DNA from: G963675935 sp963675935
Lineage (GTDB): Bacteria; Planctomycetota; Planctomycetia; Pirellulales; Thermoguttaceae
Direction: 5' to 3'
DNA: 64,000 bases
NCBI GenBank assembly: GCA_963675935.2
Contig: OY780964.2
Coordinates: 1,550,001-1,614,000, forward strand
The position numbers were made by a program, and so were the translations under genes. Shown here one piece after another: positions 33,668 to 41,773 of the stretch. The first letter of the stretch is position 1. The number at the start of each line of letters is the position of its first letter. The notes beneath the pieces are model-generated. The model had not been told where the DNA came from. It did not search any database and saw only the letters and a list, made by a program, of their open reading frames with translations.

Positions 33668-36600
33668 CTACCCGCGTCCGTTCAACTGCCGCTTCACCCA
33701 CGCGAGATACTCGTTCGACGGAAGACTGTAGGGCCGGAACTTTTCGACCAGCCCTTGGCCCTCGTCGTAAAGAATCGCCCGATGAACGCCCAGCCGGCTG
33801 GCTTCCGGCGAGTCCATCAGACTGCTCGAATCGTTGCCGTTCATCTGGAACAGAATTCGCATCTCGAAATCTTGCAGGCTCTGGCGGTCCAGCATTCGGG
33901 CGACGTTGCTGTAGGTGTCGCACCAGAGAATGGTGTGAATGCCCAGCGGCGGACCTTCGCGCAGAATGTTCGCAAATTGCTTCGCCGGATTCGCTTCTTC
34001 CTCGCCGCTCGAAAAGCCGAAGTCGTCGGCCCGGCGCAAATCGCGGAACCGACCGAGATTGTAGAGAAACAGATAAATCGGCGGGGGATGATCGTGGCCC
34101 TCTTGTTGACGAGCGGCCAGATCGGCGGCGATTTCGGCCACGGCCGCCGGGGCCTCGCGCACACCGACGATCTTCACCGCGTGCGGAACCGCCTCGGCCA
34201 AGCGTTTCCAAAAACCGTATTCCGGGGCGTCGGAACGCATTCCGTCGAGAATATAGAACTTCGCGCCGCGAGAAAGCTGCGCGGCAATGCTGACGAAGCA
34301 TGCTGACAATACGCCGATGGCCGCCTCCTCGCGATGGCCCACGACCAACAGATTGCTGCCGTTTTGCCGCAAAAACGTCGCCGACGTCGGGTCTTTGATC
34401 GCCACGGCCGAACCGACCCAGGCCGACGTGGCCGGCGAGGCCTCGGGCCACTCTTTCGCGTTTAGCACGTTCTGCAAAATCGGATTGTCGCTCAGATCGG
34501 CCAGCACGTTTCCCTCGAAAACGATCGGCGGCGGCGCCGCGACGTGCCGCTCCTGTCTCAGCCGGCTGATGTGTTGCAGATACTCGTCGCGCTCGCTGTC
34601 GGCAAGCCACACGATCTGGAACGGGTGATTGCCTTCGTACAGACCGTTCGCGTCGTTGTAGATGGCCTCGCCGGGGCGTGTGAGCAATCGGGCCGCGGTG
34701 TTGTCTTCACTCAGGATCAAATGGGCGTCGGCCTCGCTGCACTGCAACGCGATGCGCACGGCCATTTGCCCGATCGTGCTGCGGGCCAACGTATACGCCC
34801 CGCCGAGCGTCTGTGAACCCAGAAGCACGTGGATGCCGAACGCGCGGCCTTGACGCACGAGCCGGTCCAGCAGCAGCGCCGACTCCTGCGCGATCCGGTC
34901 GTCCTCGACGAAAAGCTCTTGAAACTCGTCGATAATCAGCAGGATTCGCGGCATCCGGGCGTCGGGCACCGCCGCGCGGTAAGCCTTCACGTCTTGCGTG
35001 CCATTCTTGCGATACAAGTCGCCGCGGGTGCGCAGCTCGGCGTCGAGCCGCTGCAATACGCTCAGCCCGAACTCCCGCTCGCTCTCGATGGCGATGACCC
35101 GGGCGTGCGGCAACAGCGCCCGGGCGTATGCCTTGAACTCGACGCCCTTCTTAAAGTCAACCAAATACAGTTCGACCTCGTCGGGACTGTAGCGCAAGGC
35201 CATGTTCGTAATCAGAACGTGCAGCAGCGTGGACTTGCCCGAGCCGGTCTTGCCGGAAATCAAAACGTGTTGCGAGGTGCCGTGTCCGAGGTCCAGGTGT
35301 TGAAGTTTCATGGCGCCGGCGCGGCCCAAGGGCACGTCGATGCCCGCGCGGCTGTCGGTGGTCCACCACTCGTTTTCGGTCGGAATGATGCAGGAAAACG
35401 GCACTTCGACGCGGCCCGAGTCCTTGGCGGCGCTGCCCACCGTGCGGACAATCTCCTTGAACCGCTCGACCGGCGGCGGATTTGGAAACTCGACGGCCAA
35501 CGGGCCGAAATCGGCGTGGTCGCACACGAAATGCCCGTCGGCCCAGCGGAGCGTCAGTCCCTCCGTTTCCAGATCGGGCAATTGGCAATTGCGCGGCACG
35601 GGCGCCTTCGTGTCGATGCTCATCAGCACGAACACGCCGCACCGGGCGCCGCTGGCCACGATGCTCTTGATGCGTTGCACGGCCGCTTCGGTGAAGTTGG
35701 CCGGATAGTTCGCCACGACCAGCACGCGATACGGCTCGGCCATCTCGCCGGCGAAGGCGTTGTACTCCTCGATCGAATGGAACTCCTGCCGCAAATACAC
35801 CTGGATGACGTTTTCCATGTGCTTCGTCAGGTCGGCCAAACGCTGTTCGATGTGCGACGAATCGGTCCAAATTCGGCTGGCCACCAATTGCTCGTCGAAG
35901 TCGGCCAAGTGCATGAAGGCCGAAAAATTATCGCCCAAGCCCACGGGATCGAGGATCGTGAAGCGGACCTTCGACGGCGGCATGGCCGTCAGCATCCGCA
36001 GCATGGCGCTTTGCATCAGATCGACCGCCGCGGCGCGGCCGGGACCTTGGGCCTTCAACAACAGCAGCGAACGACGCGGAAACGGCAGCAACAGAGGAAG
36101 CGTGTACTCGCTCTCGGCGGGCCGAAGCCGCGGATCGTCCGGCACTCCATGCTCGATGTCGGCAAGCTTCACCGGTGTGGCGCCGAATGGAACCGTCGTT
36201 GGCATGGTCGCCGGCTCATGCCAGCGGTTCCAGTCGTCCGAGTTCCAATCGGGAAACGCCTCGCGGCACTCGCGATCCGACTCGGCGGCGCCCTGCCGGA
36301 ATCGCTCGACGCCCGAGAGCCATCGCTCGGCCATGCCGCTCCACTCATGGTCGAATCGTTCTTGGCTTTCCTTCAGGGTGACGTCGTGCGCGGCGCGGAT
36401 CCGCTGCGACTCGGCGGTGTATTGTTCTTCGATTTGGCGAAGCAACGGGGGATATTTCGCTTCGATCTCCTTGGCGGTTCGATCGTGCCAAGCCGTCAAC
36501 TCCGCCAACCGCTTGGGATAATCGGCGTCGATCCGCTGCAAGTCGGTCTGACGGCGATTTTCGATCCGGGTCGTGGCCGCGGCGAAATCCACGTCGGCCT

Positions 36601-37537
36601 CTTTCGATTGCGCCTGGTGCCGGGCGACGATCGTGGCGTCCAATCGCCGGCATTCCATCTTGGCCGTTTCCAACACGGCAGGATTGCCCACGCCGGCTTC
36701 GAGCATGGTTTGCCGCAGGACGAGATAGGCCGCGATCGACTTTCGCCGGGCTGTCCGTCGGGTATACGTGCCGGCCACCACGGCGACCAGCGCGGCGGCG
36801 CCGCAACTCGCGGCCGCCCAGCGCCAGTCGAGCGGGCCGAAAACGGCGATGGCCGGGCCGACCCACAAGGCCCAAATCAGAAAGAAGATTCCCAGCGGCC
36901 GAAGCCCCAGAAAGATTTTCGGCAGGAATTGTTTGGCCAGCTCGCGCTGTTGCGTCTGCGCCTGTTCGAGCGCGCGGCAAAACCGGCGGCCCGGATGCTG
37001 TTCCAAATCCAATTTGACCGGCGGCAGTTCGGGCACGTGTTCCCAATCGCCGCGATGGCGAAGAAGTTCGACCGCCTCGTGATGAATCGCCGAGAGTTTC
37101 TGCCACCGATCGTCAAGGCCGGCCAGCAGGTCTTTCATCGGAATGTTCAAGCCGCCGCGGGCGGCGTCGGCCGCCTCCATCGCCTCCCAGTGCGAGTCTT
37201 GCAACGCTTGTTGGGCCGCTTGCTGCTCCGATTCGCTTCGGGCGAGAATTTCGGCCCGGAGCGTTTCGTACTCCTTGGTCAACGCCTCGCGCTGGGCGCC
37301 GGCCTTCGTTTCGACTGTCTCGCGCGACGAGGCGTATTCCCGTTCCAGCGTCGTTTTTTGGTTGTCGTGGCGTTCGCCCAATTGACGGTCGGCGGCCTGA
37401 AATTCGGCGTCGGTCGCCTCGTTTCGGGCATCGTAAGCGGCCTTGATCCGCTGCTCGGTCTCGGCGCGTTCGGCCACCAGCCGGCACAATTCGGTCAACA
37501 GCCGTCGCGGCGCGTCGGGCGATCGTGGTTCGCTCAT
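33668..37537 (-). CDS. FtsK/SpoIIIE-family ATPase, EssC/EccC-like (type VII secretion-like)
   Basis: 1289 residues from ATG 37537 (MSEPRSPDAP); a frame extension to 37576 runs into the IS target site and is not preferred. Order: coiled coil rich in E/R/Q (~20-140), two membrane helices (~213-262, FLGLRPLGIFFLIWALWVG and ASCGAAALVAVVAGTY), a second coiled coil (~290-400), then three ATPase-like modules. The first (~490) is degenerate; the second has Walker A GKTGSGKST (~760) and Walker B LLIIDEF (~867) with EFGLSVLQRLDAEL and QGRAFGIHVLLGSQTL, as in EssC/EccC; the third (LLVVGHREEAAIGV) lacks a normal Walker A. Neighbouring WXG100-like genes make this the probable motor of a type VII-like exporter. 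The coiled coils around the membrane segment are unlike standard EccC. Confidence 0.85.
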   Translation of the reverse strand: MSEPRSPDAPRRLLTELCRLVAERAETEQRIKAAYDARNEATDAEFQAADRQLGERHDNQKTTLEREYASSRETVETKAGAQREALTKEYETLRAEILARSESEQQAAQQALQDSHWEAMEAADAARGGLNIPMKDLLAGLDDRWQKLSAIHHEAVELLRHRGDWEHVPELPPVKLDLEQHPGRRFCRALEQAQTQQRELAKQFLPKIFLGLRPLGIFFLIWALWVGPAIAVFGPLDWRWAAASCGAAALVAVVAGTYTRRTARRKSIAAYLVLRQTMLEAGVGNPAVLETAKMECRRLDATIVARHQAQSKEADVDFAAATTRIENRRQTDLQRIDADYPKRLAELTAWHDRTAKEIEAKYPPLLRQIEEQYTAESQRIRAAHDVTLKESQERFDHEWSGMAERWLSGVERFRQGAAESDRECREAFPDWNSDDWNRWHEPATMPTTVPFGATPVKLADIEHGVPDDPRLRPAESEYTLPLLLPFPRRSLLLLKAQGPGRAAAVDLMQSAMLRMLTAMPPSKVRFTILDPVGLGDNFSAFMHLADFDEQLVASRIWTDSSHIEQRLADLTKHMENVIQVYLRQEFHSIEEYNAFAGEMAEPYRVLVVANYPANFTEAAVQRIKSIVASGARCGVFVLMSIDTKAPVPRNCQLPDLETEGLTLRWADGHFVCDHADFGPLAVEFPNPPPVERFKEIVRTVGSAAKDSGRVEVPFSCIIPTENEWWTTDSRAGIDVPLGRAGAMKLQHLDLGHGTSQHVLISGKTGSGKSTLLHVLITNMALRYSPDEVELYLVDFKKGVEFKAYARALLPHARVIAIESEREFGLSVLQRLDAELRTRGDLYRKNGTQDVKAYRAAVPDARMPRILLIIDEFQELFVEDDRIAQESALLLDRLVRQGRAFGIHVLLGSQTLGGAYTLARSTIGQMAVRIALQCSEADAHLILSEDNTAARLLTRPGEAIYNDANGLYEGNHPFQIVWLADSERDEYLQHISRLRQERHVAAPPPIVFEGNVLADLSDNPILQNVLNAKEWPEASPATSAWVGSAVAIKDPTSATFLRQNGSNLLVVGHREEAAIGVLSACFVSIAAQLSRGAKFYILDGMRSDAPEYGFWKRLAEAVPHAVKIVGVREAPAAVAEIAADLAARQQEGHDHPPPIYLFLYNLGRFRDLRRADDFGFSSGEEEANPAKQFANILREGPPLGIHTILWCDTYSNVARMLDRQSLQDFEMRILFQMNGNDSSSLMDSPEASRLGVHRAILYDEGQGLVEKFRPYSLPSNEYLAWVKRQLNGRG

Positions 37538-37572
37538 GCCTCGTGTCCTCGATTCCGCTAATCGTAGCAGGC

Positions 37573-37583
37573 ACACTCCGTGT
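37573..37583. repeat. Left target-site duplication of the insertion sequence
   Basis: ACACTCCGTGT, repeated exactly at 39286-39296. Together the two flanks rebuild GGCACACTCCGTGTGCC, a hairpin that was the target. The duplication length is 11-13 bp depending on where the terminal repeat is placed. Confidence 0.75.
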
Positions 37584-37589
37584 GGGCCG

Positions 37590-38996
37590 CTAAAAACTTG
37601 GTGTAAGGAATGTTTTGTTGTTCGGACAGTTTTTGTTCCCTTGAAAGGCGATGGCCTGCTGAACAGGGATCGTTAAGCCGAGGTTTTCTCGGATCCACTT
37701 CCCCACCGCGGCAACCGGCACGGTGGCAAATGCTTGTTGTAGGGTGTCCGAGGTTTTGTGCGTAACCGCAGCTCCAATGTTCAGCAGTGATCCGGTCATG
37801 CCTCCCTTACTGTGCGTTCCTTGAATACGCTTGTATTTGCCCAAGAGCGACTCCAAAACCTCACTGCTGCCCAACAGATGACGCCCTTTTTTGACCCATC
37901 GAGATTGTTCCTTGACAAACTGCACAATCCCCGCTTGCAGGCGAAGACCGCTCGGCGTGCGCGCCAGGAGAAGCAAGCGACTTTTCAATTCCTTGGCCGC
38001 ATGACAATGATACCCTTTTTTGCGGACGTAACGGACTGCCTGTTCCGCGACGGCCAGCAGTTCGGTCCAGGCAGCCAACGCCGAACGGTACTCGCTAAGC
38101 CACCCCAGTTTCTGCCGCAGCTTCTTGCGATCGACCGTCTGCCCGGGAAGGTCTCGCGGGGCGTCCAGGTAGGCCAACGCCCGGCTTCCCCAGTTGACCA
38201 ACGTGTCCAGATTCATATAGCGTGCCTTGGTTCGCAAACTGGGCGGAACCAGAAACGCCAATTCCGTCAAGGTGGTTTGTAGCTTCGTGCGGTTGGTGTG
38301 GGTGACGAAGGATTGCCACGCTGCATCGTTGTGCAACTCTCGTTTGAGCAGAATCGCCACCTTGTGCTTGATGTCAAAGACATGCGGCACCCGCCGCGCC
38401 ACGGGCGAGTGCGCTCGGAACAGAGCCATGCCGCTTTTTAGTTCCGCGCCTTCGTCGCTGAGGACCGCCGCAGGCACGACGCCCATCTCCTTCCTCGTCG
38501 CTTCCAGTTGTTCTGCCACCGCAGTGGCGGTAGACTGCCGCATGGGAACCAGTCTCAGCAGCGACAAATCCTCGTGTTCCAAGGGCGCCTTTTTCCGCCG
38601 CCACGCCGAAAGCCGTACGCCGACGATCACCAAGCACTTGTGCGGCCCAAGCTGCACCGTGTGGTCCATAATCCATACCCAATCCGGGGCGGCTTTTTTC
38701 TTCCGCAGCAGTTCGAAAAGTCCCAACCGCATCAGCCACAGACGGCCCGCATTGGCGCAGGGCACCCGCACCACGCCGGTCAGGTATTTTCCCACCAATT
38801 GCAGCACGCCCGCCGCGGCGCGCTGACTGGTGGCCGCCTTCAACACCAAGTCCGCAAACAGCGAGATCATGCCCGTGCCGAATTGGTGCCCGGGCAGCGG
38901 CGTTACCTCCAGAGCCGCCGTGGCGGAGTTCGCGGAAGCCGGACAAGGCTCAGGCTCTTTTTTGTTTTCGGTCTTCATGCGAGATGGGGCTGCCAC
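37590..38996 (-). CDS. DDE transposase, main part
   Basis: 468 residues. WVWIMDHTVQLGPHKCLVIVGV gives the first catalytic Asp, VVPAAVLSDEGAELKSG the second, and SSEVLESLLGKYKRIQG a plausible Glu, the spacing expected of an RNase H-fold transposase. The N-terminus (PLPGHQFGTGMISLFADLVL) looks internal to a longer protein whose start is the overlapping 85-codon frame upstream. The two frames differ by +1, so expression as one product would need a +1 shift or reinitiation at ATG 38996; a frameshift mutation is an alternative. Confidence 0.82.
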   Translation of the reverse strand: MAAPSRMKTENKKEPEPCPASANSATAALEVTPLPGHQFGTGMISLFADLVLKAATSQRAAAGVLQLVGKYLTGVVRVPCANAGRLWLMRLGLFELLRKKKAAPDWVWIMDHTVQLGPHKCLVIVGVRLSAWRRKKAPLEHEDLSLLRLVPMRQSTATAVAEQLEATRKEMGVVPAAVLSDEGAELKSGMALFRAHSPVARRVPHVFDIKHKVAILLKRELHNDAAWQSFVTHTNRTKLQTTLTELAFLVPPSLRTKARYMNLDTLVNWGSRALAYLDAPRDLPGQTVDRKKLRQKLGWLSEYRSALAAWTELLAVAEQAVRYVRKKGYHCHAAKELKSRLLLLARTPSGLRLQAGIVQFVKEQSRWVKKGRHLLGSSEVLESLLGKYKRIQGTHSKGGMTGSLLNIGAAVTHKTSDTLQQAFATVPVAAVGKWIRENLGLTIPVQQAIAFQGNKNCPNNKTFLTPSF

Positions 38997-39207
38997 ACTG
39001 TTTCTGGGCTTTCTCTTTCCACTTGTGCCGACTGGCTTTCAGTTCGGCAACGCGTTTTTCCAATTGCCGAATGCGCTGTTTGCGTTTCAAGGCCTTGGTC
39101 TTCCACTGATCGCGGCTCTTCTCGAAGAACGCCAGCAACTTGTGGGGCGGGCTTGAATAACCAATGTCTTCCAAGACGGCTTTCATGAACAACTCCTTGG
39201 TACTCAT
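38950..39207 (-). CDS. Transposase N-terminal frame (helical)
   Basis: 85 residues. MSTKELFMKAVLEDIGYSSP, then FEKSRDQWKTKALKRKQRIR and QLEKRVAELKASRHKWKEKA: a basic coiled coil as found at the start of several multi-domain DDE transposases. It overlaps the main transposase frame by 47 nt. The overlap contains an A-rich run (AAAACAAAAAAG). Confidence 0.7.
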   Translation of the reverse strand: MSTKELFMKAVLEDIGYSSPPHKLLAFFEKSRDQWKTKALKRKQRIRQLEKRVAELKASRHKWKEKAQKQCGSPISHEDRKQKRA

Positions 39208-39285
39208 AAAAACCGTAGTGGAACAAAAAACGTCCTAATGACCAAGACCAGTTTTTGGCACATTCCTCCCTGTTTTTAGCGGCCC

Positions 39286-39296
39286 ACACTCCGTGT
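39286..39296. repeat. Right target-site duplication of the insertion sequence
   Basis: ACACTCCGTGT, identical to 37573-37583, directly after the right terminal repeat. Confidence 0.75.
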
Positions 39297-39311
39297 GCCG
39301 TCCGCCAGGAA

Positions 39312-39397
39312 CGTAGGGTGGGACAAGCTTGCGCAGTCCCACCATAAAAACCAGTGCAAACACATGGCGGGACTGCGCAAGCTTGTCCCACCCTACA
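39312..39397. repeat. Palindromic element between the IS and the WXG100-like gene
   Basis: GTAGGGTGGGACAAGCTTGC with GCGCAGTCCCACC on the left and the reverse complement (GGCGGGACTGCGCAAGCTTG...CCCTAC) on the right form a long stem around an A-rich loop. It is a different family from the others in this window (only copy here). Confidence 0.83.
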
Positions 39398-39409
39398 ACT
39401 CGAATCCTG

Positions 39410-39643
39410 CTACTCCGATTCCGTTCCGCAGTCGCGCTCGGCGGCGGCAAGCGACTCGGCCAAATGCCGGAGAGCCTCGAAGACGTTCCTGACGTTCGGC
39501 TCAATGGCCGCCAAATGGTTTTCGCGGAACTGGCGTTGCGTGTCGTCGTTCCACTGGTGTTCGACCGACACGATCGTCGTTCGCAACGATTTTGTCGCCA
39601 ATTCGAGTTTTGCCGCGCCGGCGTGGAGATCGCAACTCTTCAT
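39410..39643 (-). CDS. WXG100-like protein B
   Basis: 77 residues; AAGGAGAG 6 nt upstream of ATG 39643 is a strong ribosome-binding site. It is all-helical: LATKSLRTTIVSVEHQWNDD, then TQRQFRENHLAAIEPNVRNVF. The central WND turn between two amphipathic helices fits the helix-turn-helix WXG100 fold (W-N-D in place of W-x-G). It lacks a clear C-terminal YxxxD/E signal. It sits downstream of a second WXG100-like gene and would directly precede the ATPase gene but for the insertion sequence. Similarity is by pattern only. Confidence 0.6.
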   Translation of the reverse strand: MKSCDLHAGAAKLELATKSLRTTIVSVEHQWNDDTQRQFRENHLAAIEPNVRNVFEALRHLAESLAAAERDCGTESE

Positions 39644-39682
39644 GGCTCGCTCTCCTTGGGTTCGGGGTTGGCTGTGGGGAAG

Positions 39683-39762
39683 CCGTCATTCTGAGCGAAG
39701 CGAAGAATCTCGCCCGTGCCGCGATCTCGCGAGAGATTCTTCGCTACGCACAGAATGACGAT
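39683..39762. repeat. Palindromic repeat family A (copy 4)
   Basis: CCGTCATTCTGAGCGAAGCG...CAGAATGACG, with a short loop CGTGCCGCGATCTCGCGAG. It is located between the helical protein and WXG100-like protein B, so it interrupts the putative secretion operon. Confidence 0.85.
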
Positions 39763-39765
39763 GGT

Positions 39766-40356
39766 TTATTGGCTTGTAAACGGCTGCTCGGTGTCGTGTT
39801 TCTCGCTCTCCGGCGTGGGTTCGAGATCGGTTGCAACGGCTTTTCCGGTTTTGACGGCCGACTCGTCGGCCCTCGTCATGGAAATATACGTCACCAACGA
39901 GTCGCTCATCTGGTTGAGGGCCGAAATCGCGCGGGAAACGTCGATGTCGAGCCAGACGGAAAACTGGCTGGTCGAGCGGCGAAAGTCGTCGGCGGCGCGG
40001 TCCAGCACGATCGTCCAGTGCCGGACGGCCTCGAGTTTCCGCTGGGCCGTCTCGACGCGGCGGCGGGCACGCTCGACCGCCCGCTTCTCATCGACGCACG
40101 ACGGATCGTTGTTGCCGATTCGCTTTGTGGTCATGGCCTGCTGAAGCTGGATGCGGGCTTGGATGAGGGCTTCTTGGGCGCGGCGCAGCTCCTGGGTCCA
40201 AAAATTCTTCCGATCGACGTGGATCCACTCGAGCGCCCGGCGCAGCTCCGTCTCGAAGTCTTCCATCGCGCTGGCGCCTTCGCTGCGAAACTTCGCCAAC
40301 GCGGCGGCCAACCTCGGCAGTGCGTCGATCGACGCGACTTTCGCTTGCCGGCTCAT
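39766..40356 (-). CDS. Helical coiled-coil protein of the type VII-like locus
   Basis: 196 residues, almost entirely helical and heptad-rich: FRSEGASAMEDFETELRRAL, EWIHVDRKNFWTQELRRAQEALIQARIQLQQA, VERARRRVETAQRKLEAVRHWTIVLDRAADDF. The C-terminal ~35 residues are polar and disordered-looking. It starts 9 nt after the stop of the WXG100-like gene, so the two are probably translated together. No family recognised; it could be an LXG/WXG-type substrate, a chaperone or a structural partner. Confidence 0.65.
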   Translation of the reverse strand: MSRQAKVASIDALPRLAAALAKFRSEGASAMEDFETELRRALEWIHVDRKNFWTQELRRAQEALIQARIQLQQAMTTKRIGNNDPSCVDEKRAVERARRRVETAQRKLEAVRHWTIVLDRAADDFRRSTSQFSVWLDIDVSRAISALNQMSDSLVTYISMTRADESAVKTGKAVATDLEPTPESEKHDTEQPFTSQ

Positions 40357-40365
40357 GGCGTCGTG

Positions 40366-40638
40366 CTACCTGTGTTGCAGATACTCCTCGATGATTTCCG
40401 CCTTGCGGGCCAAGTATGGAATGTGCCGGTCGATCAAATCGATGAATTTCGCCAGCGATTGAATCTGCTGCTCGAACTCCTCGGCGAACTTCTTCTGCTC
40501 CTGATCGCGCCATGTGCGCTCGAGCGCAGCCAGTTGGCTGCTCAGCGACTTGACGCGCTCCTGCGTGTCGGTGTTGAACTTGCGGAGACTCTGCGCGAAT
40601 CGGCGGAGTTCTTCGGGATCGACAATGGCTTGCGGCAT
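40366..40638 (-). CDS. WXG100-like protein A
   Basis: 90 residues. PQAIVDPEELRRFAQSLRKF, then NTDTQERVKSLSSQLAALER, TWRDQEQKKFAEEFEQQIQS and LAKFIDLIDRHIPYL: two long helices with a WRD turn at the centre (W-x-D in place of W-x-G), the length and pattern of WXG100/ESAT-6-like secreted proteins. This is the better of the two WXG100 matches. It follows efpL by ~24 nt and precedes a coiled-coil gene by 9 nt. Confidence 0.72.
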   Translation of the reverse strand: MPQAIVDPEELRRFAQSLRKFNTDTQERVKSLSSQLAALERTWRDQEQKKFAEEFEQQIQSLAKFIDLIDRHIPYLARKAEIIEEYLQHR

Positions 40639-40662
40639 GGCTTGCGGCTACTGGTTAAGGTT

Positions 40663-41226
40663 TCACGCCCTCGACAAATACTCTCCGTTTCGCGTATCGA
40701 CCTTGATCCGCTCGCCCTCGACGAGATACTCGGGCACCTGAACGATGAGCCCGGTTTCCAACGTGGCGGGCTTCGTCCGCGCGGTGGCCGACGAGCCTTT
40801 GATGCCCGGATCGCATTGCACCACCTTCAACTCGACCGTGACCGGCAACTGCACGCCCACGCACTGGTCGTTGTAGATCAAGGCCGTGACGCCCTCGATG
40901 CCCTCGGTCAAATACTGAAGCTCCTCGGACAGATCGTCGCGCGGCAGCGAATACTGCTCGTAGGTCGCATCGTCCAGCAGATGCACCTCGGCCGGATCGG
41001 AGTACATGAACTTCACGGGGTGTTTTTGGAAGTCGGCTTCATTGAGCGACTCGCCGCCGCGCAGCGTGATATCGACCTTCTGCTTGGTAATCAGGTTTCT
41101 CGCCCGATATTTGTAGAACGTGGCGGCGCCGCGGGCCGAAGGGCTTTGCACGTTGATCGTCTCGATCATGCAGGGCGCGCCGTTAAAATTAACGATGTGC
41201 CCCCGTTTGATGTCTTTGGCTAACAT
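40663..41226 (-). CDS. efpL: Elongation factor P-like protein, EfpL/YeiP type
   Basis: 187 residues, usual EF-P length. ATG 41226 gives MLAKDIKRGHIVNFNGAPCM; an earlier in-frame start adds residues with no match. The loop reads INVQSPSARGAATFYKYRAR, as in YeiP/EfpL (SPTARGAAT), rather than the classical EF-P loop with a modified Lys/Arg. The C-terminal ELKVVQCDPGIKGSSATARTKPATLETGLIVQVPEYL is the OB-fold signature of the family. It helps ribosomes through Pro-rich stalls. It lies 14 nt after the preceding gene and just upstream of the WXG100-like genes, possibly sharing a transcript. Confidence 0.88.
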   Translation of the reverse strand: MLAKDIKRGHIVNFNGAPCMIETINVQSPSARGAATFYKYRARNLITKQKVDITLRGGESLNEADFQKHPVKFMYSDPAEVHLLDDATYEQYSLPRDDLSEELQYLTEGIEGVTALIYNDQCVGVQLPVTVELKVVQCDPGIKGSSATARTKPATLETGLIVQVPEYLVEGERIKVDTRNGEYLSRA

Positions 41227-41240
41227 GGACTCTTCTTTCT

Positions 41241-41744
41241 CTACTCCTCTTCCTCGCACCCCAAAAAAATTCCCGCCTGCGGATCGGCGGCCACCCCGCC
41301 GACAAGCTCCGCCAGCGCCCCGAGCACCAGCAACAGTGTGCTGGGGTCGAACATCCCGTCGTCCTCGTCGTCTTCCGACGCCTCGGGCACCTGCTCAAAG
41401 TGTAGCACGTCAAATCGGCCGTCGAATCGCTTGATTTGTTCCCACGGAACGGGCGGCGGGCTGTCGGCTCCGAGCTTTTTCATGTCGGCCACCAGCGACG
41501 CGGCCTGTTCGATGGCTTCCGCCCCGTCGGTGTAGCAGATGTCGAGCGCCGAATAGTCGTCGGGCGAAATCAGCGTCAGCGAATCGACAAAACCATCCTC
41601 GTCGTTCTGGTTCGTCAACTCGAATCGGTTGTTCAGGGCCGACAGCGTTTTTTCGACGTTCTTGAGCGTCGGCCGCTTCTTCGCGTCGAACAGCACGAAG
41701 TAAGTCTCGCGCCAACGATAACGGCCGTCTTCAAACATCGACAT
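41241..41744 (-). CDS. Conserved hypothetical protein upstream of efpL
   Basis: 167 residues, soluble. MFEDGRYRWRETYFVLFDAKKRPTLKNVEKTL, then DGFVDSLTLISPDDYSALDICYTDGAEAI, and an acidic tail (EASEDDEDDGMFDP, GCEEEE). No family recognised by me. Fourteen nt before efpL, so likely co-expressed. Confidence 0.7.
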   Translation of the reverse strand: MSMFEDGRYRWRETYFVLFDAKKRPTLKNVEKTLSALNNRFELTNQNDEDGFVDSLTLISPDDYSALDICYTDGAEAIEQAASLVADMKKLGADSPPPVPWEQIKRFDGRFDVLHFEQVPEASEDDEDDGMFDPSTLLLVLGALAELVGGVAADPQAGIFLGCEEEE

Positions 41745-41773
41745 GGCTGGAGAAAGTGGTTAGTGGTTAGTGG

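Larger units (their letters stand above)
37584..39285. mobile_element. Insertion sequence, ~1.7 kb, with 14-bp terminal inverted repeats
   Basis: The ends GGGCCGCTAAAAAC (left) and GTTTTTAGCGGCCC (right) are perfect inverted repeats; similarity continues weakly inward (GGAATG on both sides). It is flanked by an 11-bp direct duplication and contains two overlapping frames (39207-38950 and 38996-37590) that together resemble one DDE transposase. It lies between the WXG100-like genes and the FtsK-like ATPase gene. Family not assigned from sequence alone. Confidence 0.88.

Noticed and set aside
34829..37561. A 910-codon plus-strand open frame
   Set aside because: It lies opposite the FtsK-like ATPase gene, whose Walker motifs and family features are clear. 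Its own translation is His/Arg/Leu-rich without domains, as expected of antisense frames in GC-rich DNA.
38940..38975. Programmed -1 frameshift in the transposase (AAAAAAG)
   Set aside because: The second frame is +1 relative to the first, so a -1 slip on the A-run would not enter it.
39592..41223. A 543-codon plus-strand open frame
   Set aside because: It is antisense to efpL and the WXG100-like genes and passes through a palindromic repeat. Its composition is typical of a shadow frame.
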